From CAYUEN01 sp964443745 (GTDB lineage Bacteria > Campylobacterota > Campylobacteria > Campylobacterales > QNZT01), in contig CAYUEN010000001.1 of assembly GCA_964443745.1 (NCBI GenBank), positions 112,670 through 176,669 on the forward strand: a DNA stretch of 64,000 nt, written 5' to 3'. A program made the position numbers and the translations under genes. This document shows, piece after piece, positions 50,253-59,030 of this stretch (position 1 is its first letter; each line of letters opens with the position of its first letter). Below the pieces are notes generated by a model. It was not told where the DNA came from. It saw nothing but the letters and a program-made list of their open reading frames with translations, and did no database searches.

Positions 50253-51580
50253 AAGCGCATGCACTGACGCCCAAAGAGACCGTCGCCTATCTGGATAATT
50301 ACATCATCGGACAGAAAGATGCGAAAAAGGCGATCGCGATCGCACTGCGAAACCGCTATCGAAGAATGCAGCTTGAGAGTGAAATGCAAGAGGAGATCAT
50401 GCCCAAAAACATTCTGATGATCGGCTCCACCGGCGTCGGAAAGACCGAGATCGCCAGGCGTCTGGCGAAGATGATGAACCTCCCTTTCGTCAAAGTCGAG
50501 GCGAGCAAATATACCGAAGTGGGATTTGTTGGGCGCGATGTGGAGTCGATGGTGCGGGATTTGGTCACCGCGTCGATCAATCTTGTCAAAAAAGAGCACA
50601 AAGAGAAAAACCAGGATGCGATCAAAGCGTACGTACGCAAACGTATCATCGAAAAACTCCTTCCGCCGCTTCCGGCCGGTGCGAGCGAACAGAAGAGGGA
50701 GGAGTACGCCAGAAGCTACGAAAGGATGAGCGAAAAACTCGATCGGGGGGAGTTGGACGAGTTGAAGATAGAGATCGAAATCGAAAAAGGGATCGAACTC
50801 GAAGATAGCACGATGCCGCCGGAGATGGCGAAAGTGCAGGAGTCGTTTTTGAAGATTCTGACCGCAAAGAGCGGTAGCGTCAAGAAGGAGGTGAGCGTCA
50901 AGGAAGCCAAAGAGCTGCTCAAATCCGAAGCGAGTGAAAAACTGCTCGATTTCGAAGCGCTCAAAGCCGAAGCGCTCGATCGTGCGCAAAACGGTGGAAT
51001 CATCTTTATCGACGAAATCGACAAGATCGCGGTGAGCGAGAAGGCGGGAAGCCGGCAGGATCCGAGCAAAGAGGGAGTTCAGCGCGATCTGCTTCCGATC
51101 GTGGAAGGAAGCGATGTCAACACCAAATACGGAGTCATCAAAACCAACCATATCCTGTTCATCGCGGCGGGAGCCTTCCATCTGAGTCGTCCCAGCGACC
51201 TGATTCCGGAGTTGCAGGGACGCTTTCCGCTGAGGGTGGAGTTGAGTTCGTTGGACGAAGAGACGCTTTACAAGATCCTGACACAGCCCAAAAACTCCCT
51301 GTTGAAGCAGTATCAGGCGCTATTGAAGACCGAAGGTGTCGATCTGGTATTCGAAGAAGAGGCGATTCGCGCATTGGCGAAGATTTCCCATCTTGCCAAC
51401 GAAAAGACCGAAGATATCGGTGCCAGACGTCTGCACACCGTATTGGAGAGGGTGTTGGAGGATATCAGTTTCGATGCCGACGAACACGCCGGAGAGACGA
51501 TTACCGTGACCGAAGCGCTCGTACATGAAAAACTCGATCAGATCGCGAGCGACGAAGATATCGCGAGGTACATTCTGTGA
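50249..51580 (+). CDS. hslU: HslU AAA+ unfoldase of the HslUV protease
   Basis: The 443-residue protein has Walker A MIGSTGVGKTEIARRLA (about 53-69), the pore-loop KYTEVGFVGRDVESMVRDL, an inserted I-domain (about 110-240), Walker B GIIFIDEIDKIA, sensor 1 ILFIAAGAFHLSRPSDLIPELQGRFP and the C-terminal sensor 2 IGARRLHTVLERVLEDISF. It recognises and unfolds substrates for HslV. Both neighbours overlap by 4 nt, so hslV-hslU-era is translationally coupled. Confidence 0.97.
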   Translation: MKAHALTPKETVAYLDNYIIGQKDAKKAIAIALRNRYRRMQLESEMQEEIMPKNILMIGSTGVGKTEIARRLAKMMNLPFVKVEASKYTEVGFVGRDVESMVRDLVTASINLVKKEHKEKNQDAIKAYVRKRIIEKLLPPLPAGASEQKREEYARSYERMSEKLDRGELDELKIEIEIEKGIELEDSTMPPEMAKVQESFLKILTAKSGSVKKEVSVKEAKELLKSEASEKLLDFEALKAEALDRAQNGGIIFIDEIDKIAVSEKAGSRQDPSKEGVQRDLLPIVEGSDVNTKYGVIKTNHILFIAAGAFHLSRPSDLIPELQGRFPLRVELSSLDEETLYKILTQPKNSLLKQYQALLKTEGVDLVFEEEAIRALAKISHLANEKTEDIGARRLHTVLERVLEDISFDADEHAGETITVTEALVHEKLDQIASDEDIARYIL

Positions 51581-52464
51581 ATGAACCTACCAAGGCCGGT
51601 TTCGTGGCGGTAGTGGGGCGGCCCAATGCCGGCAAGAGTTCCCTGCTCAACTGGCTGGTGGGAGAGAAGCTGACGATGGTCTCGCACAAAGCCAACGCGA
51701 CGCGAAAGCGTTCGAACGTGATCGTGATGGCCGAACATGCGCAAATCGTTTTCGTCGATACGCCGGGTATCCATGAGACCGAACGGCTGCTCAATCGGTT
51801 TATGCTGGAGGAGGCGCTCAAAGCGATGGGAGATGCCGATTTGATTCTGTTTCTCTCTCCCGTAACCGATTCGCTCGAACACTACGAACGTTTTCTCGAA
51901 CTCAACAAAAAGGGCATCAAGCATATCGTACTCTTGACGAAGATCGACCAAGTCGACAAAGCGACGCTCTTTAGGAAGCTGGAGGCTTTCGGAAAGTATA
52001 GCGATAGATTTTTGGAACTGATTCCCGTCTCGATTAAAAAAGGGAGTGTTCGGGAAGAGATTCTCAAAACCATCGCCGCCCATCTTCCGGAACACCCCTA
52101 CTACTACGATCCCGAATTGTTGACCACCGAAAAGATGAAAGATATCTATCGGGAGTTTATCAGAGAATCAATATTCCAAAATACTTCTAAAGAAATTCCC
52201 TATTTTTCCGATGTAGTGATTGAGAAGGTAGAAGAGCTTCCGAATCTCGAAAAGATCTATGCACAGATCGTCGTCGAGAAAAAGAGCCAGAAGGGAATCA
52301 TCATCGGCAAAGATGGTGCGACACTGAGGCGAATCGGACAGAGTGCCAGGGCGTTGATCGAACCCCTCTGCGGAAAAAAAGTCTTTCTGCGGCTCTTTGT
52401 AGTAGTCAAACCCGGTTGGACCAAAGACAAAAAAGTTTTAGGAGACCTTGGCTATCAACTCTGA
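51577..52464 (+). CDS. era: GTPase Era
   Basis: Era is a ribosome-assembly GTPase that binds the 3' end of 16S rRNA. The 295-residue product has G1 VVGRPNAGKSSLLNWL (about 9-24), G2 ATRKRSN, G3 DTPGIHE, G4 TKID and a C-terminal KH domain (VEKKSQKGIIIGKDGATLRRIG, about 230-251). Start GTG 51577 overlaps the hslU stop. It ends 30 nt before the pilus operon, which may be read from the same transcript. Confidence 0.96.
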   Translation: MNEPTKAGFVAVVGRPNAGKSSLLNWLVGEKLTMVSHKANATRKRSNVIVMAEHAQIVFVDTPGIHETERLLNRFMLEEALKAMGDADLILFLSPVTDSLEHYERFLELNKKGIKHIVLLTKIDQVDKATLFRKLEAFGKYSDRFLELIPVSIKKGSVREEILKTIAAHLPEHPYYYDPELLTTEKMKDIYREFIRESIFQNTSKEIPYFSDVVIEKVEELPNLEKIYAQIVVEKKSQKGIIIGKDGATLRRIGQSARALIEPLCGKKVFLRLFVVVKPGWTKDKKVLGDLGYQL

Positions 52465-52494
52465 CCTTCTACATCTTTACAGGTGAGAAGATTC

Positions 52495-54030
52495 ATGTTG
52501 AAAAAAAAGATTCTAAGCTCCAAAGAGAAGCGCATCGTCACGGTCGATCCCTATTCTCTGAAATCTTTCACATACCACAACAATACGATTTCGCCTACTG
52601 ACATCAAAAAATACGATCATCAAAGTTTCTATATCTCCTACGTCCAGACGAAAGATATCATCTCTTCCACGGTCGATATCAGTCGCGGCGTGAGTGATGA
52701 AGATCTCAAAGAGGCGATCGAGATCAAGGCTTACGACGAATTGGGGTTGGAGAGTGCGGTAGAGTATCAGATCTATTACTTCGAATCCAACAAAAAAGAG
52801 GGCGAAGAGCGGGTTTTCAACGTCATCGTCGTCGACAAGAGCAAATTGCTCGATATCTTCGAGAGTGTCAAAGATATCAAGTATATCGACTACATCACCG
52901 CCGCTCCGTTTCTCTTCAAATCGCTCTATACGCGAAACGTCCTGGAGTTGGGCTCCACCGACTGTTTCGTCTATTTTCACAAAGAGGATGCGTTCGTTAC
53001 GATTTATCAGGATGGCGAGTATATCTTTTCCAAATCGATCCGCTTTTCGCTCCAGACGATAAGCGAAACCTTCTCCAAAGAGTTGGGAAAACATATCGAC
53101 GAAGAAGAGTTCTATGCGATGCTCCAAAAATCTGGGATGCAGAACGAAAACAGCAGCTATCAGCAGCAGTTGATGAAACTTTTCGGTGAAGGGTTCGTCT
53201 ATATCAACGATGTCGTACAGTATGCCAAACGTGCCTATCATCTGGAGAAGATCGACCAAATCTATCTGGGGACCGAGATCGGTGACATTACCGGAATGGT
53301 GGAGTTCTGTCAGAGCTATCTAAACATCCCTTCTCGAAAGTTCGAGATCAAACTCGCCAAAAATGCGAATGAAATATCGATAGATCCGATACAGAATCTG
53401 ATGATTCTCGCCGCACAGGAGTATCAGAATACACCGGACGATGCACTCAACTTCTCCATTTTCAAAAAACCTCCGCCTCTTTATCAACGTCCCAGTGGAA
53501 AGTTGTTGCAGGTGATCGCCGCCTCTTTGCTTCTCTCCCTTGCTTATCCGGGATATCAGTATGTCTACAATGAATTCTTTTTGAAACAGGAGCTTCAGAC
53601 GCTCCAAAACGAACAGGTACAGCTTGCCAACAGAGTGAGTCGTATGAAATCCGCGATGGCGAAGTTGAACAAGGAGAAGAAGGAGATCGAGACTAAATTG
53701 GCGGAGAAAGAGAAAGATCTCGATTTCCGTACCAAACTCCTACGGGAGATCTATCACAAGAAAGTCTCCTATCCGATGAAGGCGAAAGTGTTGACGAAAC
53801 TTTTCGAAAAAGTGAACGACCACCACTCCAAAGTGGTTAAAGTAGAAAATATAAATGACGATATGATATTGACCATACAGAGTCAAAAAGATAAATATAT
53901 TACAGAACTTATCAAGGATCTGGCAAATTACAGCGAGTTTCAGGTCAGTACCGATCTGATCAAAAAAGATGAAAACACCTCGATATACGAGAGTGCGATA
54001 AAGGTGGGTCTCAATGCAAACCTCCAGTAG
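52495..54030 (+). CDS. MshI-like PilM-PilN fusion, pilus/transformation assembly
   Basis: A 511-residue inner-membrane protein. Residues about 1-330 resemble the actin-like PilM fold (for example CFVYFHKEDAFVTIYQDGEYIFSKSIRFS). A single transmembrane helix follows (LQVIAASLLLSLAYPGYQYVY, about 340-362), then a coiled coil (about 365-420) and a PilN-like periplasmic end. Fusion of PilM and PilN is the plan of MshI/GspL-type subunits. ATG 52495 follows AGGTGAG; GTG 52483 is upstream in frame. It is the first gene of a seven-gene run that matches mshI-J-K-L-N-E-G order. Confidence 0.75.
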   Translation: MLKKKILSSKEKRIVTVDPYSLKSFTYHNNTISPTDIKKYDHQSFYISYVQTKDIISSTVDISRGVSDEDLKEAIEIKAYDELGLESAVEYQIYYFESNKKEGEERVFNVIVVDKSKLLDIFESVKDIKYIDYITAAPFLFKSLYTRNVLELGSTDCFVYFHKEDAFVTIYQDGEYIFSKSIRFSLQTISETFSKELGKHIDEEEFYAMLQKSGMQNENSSYQQQLMKLFGEGFVYINDVVQYAKRAYHLEKIDQIYLGTEIGDITGMVEFCQSYLNIPSRKFEIKLAKNANEISIDPIQNLMILAAQEYQNTPDDALNFSIFKKPPPLYQRPSGKLLQVIAASLLLSLAYPGYQYVYNEFFLKQELQTLQNEQVQLANRVSRMKSAMAKLNKEKKEIETKLAEKEKDLDFRTKLLREIYHKKVSYPMKAKVLTKLFEKVNDHHSKVVKVENINDDMILTIQSQKDKYITELIKDLANYSEFQVSTDLIKKDENTSIYESAIKVGLNANLQ

Positions 54031-54664
54031 CAGAACCAAACAGGGATTGTTCGATCAAATCGACGCATTTTTCAACAGCAAAAAACCCTCCGAAGTCTCT
54101 TTGGTTTTGATGGTTGTGGCACTGGTGATCGGTTATCTGGTCTATCAATACATCTTTTTGATAACGGACAGAAATATCCGACAGACGCAAAACAGTATCG
54201 TCAAGGTCAAACAGCGGGTCAATCAAGACAAGAGTTATCTTCGTATCAATACACCCGCCAAACTCTCGGCGATGCGCAAAGAGGTGGCTCGGAAAAAGAT
54301 CGCTTATGACGATACGATCTACAAAATGAGTTACGTGGACAATACGTTGACCGAACTCTCCTATCTTCTTTTCGATGACAGAAGTTGGGCGGGATTTGTC
54401 GATGACATCTCTTTTCTGGCCAAAAAATATGGTGTGGATATCACGGAGATCGGAAACAAATTTTTCGATCCAACCTACCAAAAGATCACCCATGTCGTCG
54501 AAGTCGACGTCAAAGCGAACGGTGGATTCAAGAATACGGTCAAATTTCTCAATGCGATCGAAGAGAGCAAACTGGTCATCGACGTAAACGATATCAATAT
54601 CAGCCGATCCGACGAGAATCTGCAGAGTATCTTTAAAATAGCGGTATGGGGGATGAAATATTGA
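54014..54664 (+). CDS. MshJ/PilO-like inner-membrane alignment subunit
   Basis: A 216-residue protein with a short cytoplasmic N-terminus, one membrane helix (VSLVLMVVALVIGYLVYQYIF, about 28-48), a coiled coil (about 55-110) and a periplasmic alpha/beta domain, which is the PilO/MshJ/GspM plan. Sequence identity by eye is weak; the call rests on topology and place between the PilM/N fusion and the MshK-like gene. It overlaps the upstream gene by 17 nt and the downstream by 1 nt. Confidence 0.68.
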   Translation: MQTSSSRTKQGLFDQIDAFFNSKKPSEVSLVLMVVALVIGYLVYQYIFLITDRNIRQTQNSIVKVKQRVNQDKSYLRINTPAKLSAMRKEVARKKIAYDDTIYKMSYVDNTLTELSYLLFDDRSWAGFVDDISFLAKKYGVDITEIGNKFFDPTYQKITHVVEVDVKANGGFKNTVKFLNAIEESKLVIDVNDINISRSDENLQSIFKIAVWGMKY

Positions 54665-55098
54665 TGAAACGGACGATGGTGGTACTTTCATTCTGTACGG
54701 TATCTTTGATGGCGACCCAGCCGCAAGGTGTGGAAGACGACAAACTGGCGCTCATCAAAGAGTACAAGGAGATGTTCGATCGGATCTCGAGAGAGAGAAA
54801 AGGAGTCGACGAGCAAGAGATAGACAGACTTGTAGAGCCTTTTGTAAAACCGAAAAAAGTGTCGCGAAAAGTGGTGACGGCCAAAGAGGGAAATGCCAAA
54901 CCAAAGCCGCCCACCTATCAGTTGCAGGCGATTTTCAACAACCGTGCCAAAATCAGCGGTGTCTGGTACAAAGTCGGAGATGAAGTGCATGGGATGAAAA
55001 TCGTCTCCATTTCAGGCAATGTCGTCTGGTTGAAGAACAGCAGCTTCAGGAAGAGATTAACGTTAAGGAAAGAGAATGCGAAAATCAGTATCAACTAA
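54664..55098 (+). CDS. MshK/PilP-like periplasmic protein
   Basis: About 144 residues with signal peptide MKRTMVVLSFCTVSLMATQ and a C-terminal HR-like beta domain (about 80-144: YQLQAIFNNRAKISGVWYKVGDEVHGMKIVSI) of the PilP/GspC/MshK type, which links the inner-membrane assembly to the secretin. In Campylobacter the corresponding gene of the transformation system is ctsR. ATG 54664 shares its A with the upstream stop (TGATG); the six codons before it in frame are less likely. It overlaps the secretin gene by 23 nt. Confidence 0.72.
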   Translation: MKRTMVVLSFCTVSLMATQPQGVEDDKLALIKEYKEMFDRISRERKGVDEQEIDRLVEPFVKPKKVSRKVVTAKEGNAKPKPPTYQLQAIFNNRAKISGVWYKVGDEVHGMKIVSISGNVVWLKNSSFRKRLTLRKENAKISIN

Positions 55099-56584
55099 AA
55101 TCAGAGTCTCTCTGCTTTCACTGGGAGTACTCTTCTGGCTCTCCAATACGGCGCTTTTCGCGAGTAGTTGTGATGTCAGAACTTTCAATATCAAAATCGC
55201 CGACAAGGTCCAGACGTCGGAGATCCTGAACCAGCTCAGCAACGAGTGTGGATTCAGTATCATCACCAAAGATCCTGAAGCCAAAAAGCAACTCGATGAA
55301 GAGGTCTACGGCATCAATATCAAAAAGATGACACTCGATGAGATCTTCGACATTCTGATCAAAAGCAAAGGGCTCGAATACAGTTACGACAGAAATGTAC
55401 TCACAATTTCCGGGTTGACGACAAAAACGTTTCATATCGATTATGTCAACACGGAGCGTGAAGGAACCAGCAGTACCGACATCACCCTGACCGGAGACAC
55501 TTCGACGGAGGAAGGAGGCTCTTCCAAAGGAGGCTCTCTCTCCACCGGTGCGAATATCAAATCCACAGACTCCTTCAGCTTCTGGGGTAAAATCGAAAAG
55601 GAGTTGACAAGTTTGCTCAATTCTCCATCGGATACGTTCAAAGCGGCTGCCCCGATCATCAACAGAGAGGCCGGATTGATAACGGTCAGTGGTACGACGG
55701 CGCAGGTCGCACGTGTGGAGTCCTATCTGAACCAATTGATGGAGCGACTTCATAAACAGGTGATGATCGATGTGAAAATCCTCTCCGTCAGTCTCGACGG
55801 TTCACGCCAGACCGGGATCAACTGGGGTGAAATCTACAAACTTCAAAACGTAAAAGTGGGATATGAAGGGATCGACGCGAAAGATGTCAGTAAATATGAA
55901 GATAGTTCGATTACCGAAATCGTCAAAAACGGTATTTTCCACTCCAGACTCCTGAAACTCACGGGATCGACGGGAATTACGGATCTGCTCAAATTTCTCC
56001 AGACGCAGGGAAAGGTCACGGCGATCTCCAATCCGAAAGTCGTGACTCTCAGCAATCAGCCGGCCGTTTTCAGCTCGGGAGATCAGCTTTACTACAAACT
56101 CTCCAGCAGCTCCCGCCAGACAGGTGCCAATGCCGCAACGGAGACCTACAACAACGAAGTGGTCAAATCGGTCTTTGCCGGTATACTGCTCGATATCACA
56201 CCGGAGATCACCGACGACGGGGATATCATTCTCAAAATCAACCCTTCGATCAGTTCCGTAAAATCGGATGTCAAAAGCGACACTTCGGCGGTCAGAAAGC
56301 TTCCGCCCGATCTGATGAAAAAGCAGATCTCTTCGGTCGTGAAGCTTCATGACGGTGAAAAGATCGTACTGGGTGGCCTGATCAACACGAGAGAAGGGAC
56401 CGACACGACGAAAGTGCCGGTATTGGGAAATATTCCGGTACTGGGCTACGCCTTCAAACAGAAAAAGAAGACGCTGATACGTGAAGAGCTGGTCATCGTG
56501 ATCACTCCCCATATCATTCACAACGGCAAAGAGAAGCGGCGAAAACTCACACTCAAAGATCTGGGTTACGTAAAAATCAAATAA
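55076..56584 (+). CDS. mshL: MshL/CtsD-like secretin
   Basis: A 502-residue outer-membrane ring protein. A signal peptide (about 1-30), an N0/STN-like domain (about 35-105, FNIKIADKVQTSEILNQL), an N1-like region broken by a Ser/Gly/Thr-rich linker (about 130-165) and the secretin core with INREAGLITVSGT, TAISNPKVVTLSNQPAVF, and the diagnostic VPVLGNIPVLGYAFKQK...ELVIVITPHII near the end. Secretins of type II secretion, MSHA and Cts systems share these parts; gene order favours MshL/CtsD. ATG 55076 follows AAGGA. Confidence 0.9.
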   Translation: MRKSVSTKIRVSLLSLGVLFWLSNTALFASSCDVRTFNIKIADKVQTSEILNQLSNECGFSIITKDPEAKKQLDEEVYGINIKKMTLDEIFDILIKSKGLEYSYDRNVLTISGLTTKTFHIDYVNTEREGTSSTDITLTGDTSTEEGGSSKGGSLSTGANIKSTDSFSFWGKIEKELTSLLNSPSDTFKAAAPIINREAGLITVSGTTAQVARVESYLNQLMERLHKQVMIDVKILSVSLDGSRQTGINWGEIYKLQNVKVGYEGIDAKDVSKYEDSSITEIVKNGIFHSRLLKLTGSTGITDLLKFLQTQGKVTAISNPKVVTLSNQPAVFSSGDQLYYKLSSSSRQTGANAATETYNNEVVKSVFAGILLDITPEITDDGDIILKINPSISSVKSDVKSDTSAVRKLPPDLMKKQISSVVKLHDGEKIVLGGLINTREGTDTTKVPVLGNIPVLGYAFKQKKKTLIREELVIVITPHIIHNGKEKRRKLTLKDLGYVKIK

Positions 56585-56596
56585 CGAGGAGTATGG

Positions 56597-57271
56597 ATGA
56601 AGACGCTCAGTGAATTGGTGACCGAACACGAATCGCCCCTGCTGGATGACCGTGGGTTCGTTACCAAATTGACGCTGCTGCTGATTCTGATCGTCTTTCT
56701 CTCCCTCTACTTGATATTCAGTGGCGTACAACTCACGAAAGGGTTGGATGAGTATCACCGCTCCCAGAGCCTCAAAGAGGTGGAGCAACAGATCAATGGC
56801 AACAGTGTCTCTCTCGACCTGGCGGCAGATGACTTCGGCGATCTGGAGGCTTTTGATATGCAGATGCGTCGTCTCGAAGAGTCCCACCGCTCCAAACCGG
56901 CCGATGTGGCATCTCCATCTGTGACACCGCACCCTACAAGTGTCAAAAAACGCATTTACATCACCAGCAGCAGTGTCGATTCGCTCACGCTTTTGAAAAA
57001 GAGATTCCAGGCCAGTCACAATCCCACGCTTTCGATAGCGCTTGCCAAACGGCTCTATAAAAGAAAAGCGTATAAAAAAGCGCTCAAGTGGGCTTTGATC
57101 ACCAATGAAATCGACAACCGCAACGAAGAGAGCTGGATTCTTTTCGCCAAAGCGAAAGTGAAGCTTCATCAGAAAAAGGATGCGATCAACGCACTTCTGG
57201 CCTATTTGCAGATAGAGGATTCGTCTAAAGTCAGAGCTGTTTTGAACGATATAGTTAAAAACAGAATATAG
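56597..57271 (+). CDS. MshN-like bitopic TPR protein
   Basis: A 224-residue protein with a cytoplasmic N-terminus, one helix (KLTLLLILIVFLSLYLIFSG, about 25-44), a Pro/Ser linker (about 95-115) and helix pairs of TPR type at the C-terminus (LSIALAKRLYKRKAYKKALKWALI, SWILFAKAKVKLHQKKDAINALLAYL). MshN of Vibrio has the same topology and lies at the same place, between mshL/M and mshE. Direct sequence similarity could not be judged. Confidence 0.6.
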   Translation: MKTLSELVTEHESPLLDDRGFVTKLTLLLILIVFLSLYLIFSGVQLTKGLDEYHRSQSLKEVEQQINGNSVSLDLAADDFGDLEAFDMQMRRLEESHRSKPADVASPSVTPHPTSVKKRIYITSSSVDSLTLLKKRFQASHNPTLSIALAKRLYKRKAYKKALKWALITNEIDNRNEESWILFAKAKVKLHQKKDAINALLAYLQIEDSSKVRAVLNDIVKNRI

Positions 57272-57278
57272 GACCGGT

Positions 57279-59030
57279 ATGTTACATAGACGCAAGCTCG
57301 GAGTCGCGGACTTTTTATACGACAATAAGATTATCGACCAACAGACACTGGAAGCGATCGAAGAGCAACTGGCGGAGAGTGGAGACGATCTGGGATCGAT
57401 TCTGATCGAACGGGGAATCGTCAACGAGGATACACTGATACTACTGCTGATAGAAGCCTTCAAAAACGGTATTGTCACGCTCGAAGACATCTATCGCGAT
57501 TTTACGTTCGATATCGACGATTTTCTCGTGAAATTTTCCCAAAGTACACATACGGAGTATGTAGATCTCTTCAGTGTGGATGTCAACTATACGCTGGGTG
57601 CGAAGATCGGCTATGCCAAAATCAGCAAGCTGGGTATTCTCCCGTATAAAGAGGACGAACTCAATATCTATATTGCGGTCAAAGACCCCTTCGATATGGG
57701 ATTGCAGGATGCACTCCACCGCCTTTTTCGAAACAAATTGATCAAGGTGGCGATCGCCAATCCCGAACAGATCGCCAAACATCTGCACAATATCGAAATC
57801 AGCGAGAGCGTCAAAGACCTCATCAGCGAAATCAGGCAGGAGTTCAAGGGAGGCAGCGACGATGGTCTGGACGAGAGTTCGGGCATTTTGAAACTGATCG
57901 AGTTGATCCTCAAGACGGCGATCATCAGCGGAGGTAGCGATATCCATATCGAGCCGACCGAAACCAACTGTATCGTCCGGACACGTATCGATGGTATGCT
58001 CAAGGAGATTTTCGTCTTCGACAAAGATATCTACCCTCCGCTCGGATCGCGTATCAAGCTTCTCTCCAATCTCGATATCGCCGAAAAGCGAAAACCGCAG
58101 GACGGCCGTTTTTCGGCGCAGATTATGGGCAAGCACTACGATTTTCGTATGTCGACCTTGCCGATCATGACCGGCGAGTCGATCGTCATGCGTATTTTGG
58201 ACAAGTCGAAAGTGATGATCAAACTCGAGGAGCTGGGGATGCATCCGGTCAACTATCGCAAATTTCGCCAGGCGATGGATGCGCCATACGGGATCATCTT
58301 CGTGACCGGACCCACCGGAAGCGGTAAGACGACGACGCTCTATGCGGGTTTGAACGCGATCAAGAACGTCAAACGCAAAATCATCACCGTCGAAGATCCG
58401 GTGGAGTATCAGATGAGCCTGATTCAGCAGGTGCAGGTCAACACCAAAGCGAATCTCACCTTCGCGAGTGCGCTGCGATCGATTCTAAGACAAGATCCAG
58501 ATATCATCATGATCGGTGAGGTGCGGGATAAAGAGACGCTCAAAATCGCGGTGGAGGCCTCCTTGACGGGGCACCTCGTCTTTTCGACGCTCCATACCAA
58601 CGATGCGGTCAGCGCGATCACGCGAATCGTCGACATGGGAATCGAAGCCTATCTGGTCAGTGGGGCGTTGGTGGCGATCCAGGCGCAGCGTCTGGTCAGA
58701 AAACTCTGCCCCCACTGCAAGGTGAAAATCACCCCTCCGCAAGATGTATTGGAGGATTTCAAGGGATTTTTGCCCAAAGAGTATCAATTCTACAAAGCCA
58801 AAGGGTGTGAAAAGTGTCTGGAGACCGGATACAGCGGACGTGAAATGGTTTCGGAAGTGCTGAGTGTCGACGAGACGATTCAGAGTATGATCGCCCGGGG
58901 TCGGTCCAAGGAGGAGATTCTAAATTATGCGCTGGAGAATGGGTTCGTGACGATGTTTCAGGATGCCGCGACCCGTGCGGCCAACGGCAGAACGACGATC
59001 GAAGAGGTCTATAGGGTGGCGAAATCATGA
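57279..59030 (+). CDS. mshE: MshE/GspE-family assembly ATPase
   Basis: A 583-residue cytoplasmic hexameric ATPase that powers pilus or pseudopilus assembly. The N-terminus has two MshEN-like segments (LGVADFLYDNKIIDQQTL and LGSILIERGIVNEDTL, about 5-60), the fold by which Vibrio MshE binds c-di-GMP, though the usual Arg before LG is Lys in the first and Asp in the second. The ATPase core has Walker A FVTGPTGSGKTTTLYAG (about 345-361), Asp box, Walker B (RQDPDIIMIGEVRD) and HTNDAVSAITR, and a CPHC...CEKC zinc site (about 475-520) like PilB/GspE. It overlaps mshG by 4 nt. Confidence 0.9.
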   Translation: MLHRRKLGVADFLYDNKIIDQQTLEAIEEQLAESGDDLGSILIERGIVNEDTLILLLIEAFKNGIVTLEDIYRDFTFDIDDFLVKFSQSTHTEYVDLFSVDVNYTLGAKIGYAKISKLGILPYKEDELNIYIAVKDPFDMGLQDALHRLFRNKLIKVAIANPEQIAKHLHNIEISESVKDLISEIRQEFKGGSDDGLDESSGILKLIELILKTAIISGGSDIHIEPTETNCIVRTRIDGMLKEIFVFDKDIYPPLGSRIKLLSNLDIAEKRKPQDGRFSAQIMGKHYDFRMSTLPIMTGESIVMRILDKSKVMIKLEELGMHPVNYRKFRQAMDAPYGIIFVTGPTGSGKTTTLYAGLNAIKNVKRKIITVEDPVEYQMSLIQQVQVNTKANLTFASALRSILRQDPDIIMIGEVRDKETLKIAVEASLTGHLVFSTLHTNDAVSAITRIVDMGIEAYLVSGALVAIQAQRLVRKLCPHCKVKITPPQDVLEDFKGFLPKEYQFYKAKGCEKCLETGYSGREMVSEVLSVDETIQSMIARGRSKEEILNYALENGFVTMFQDAATRAANGRTTIEEVYRVAKS

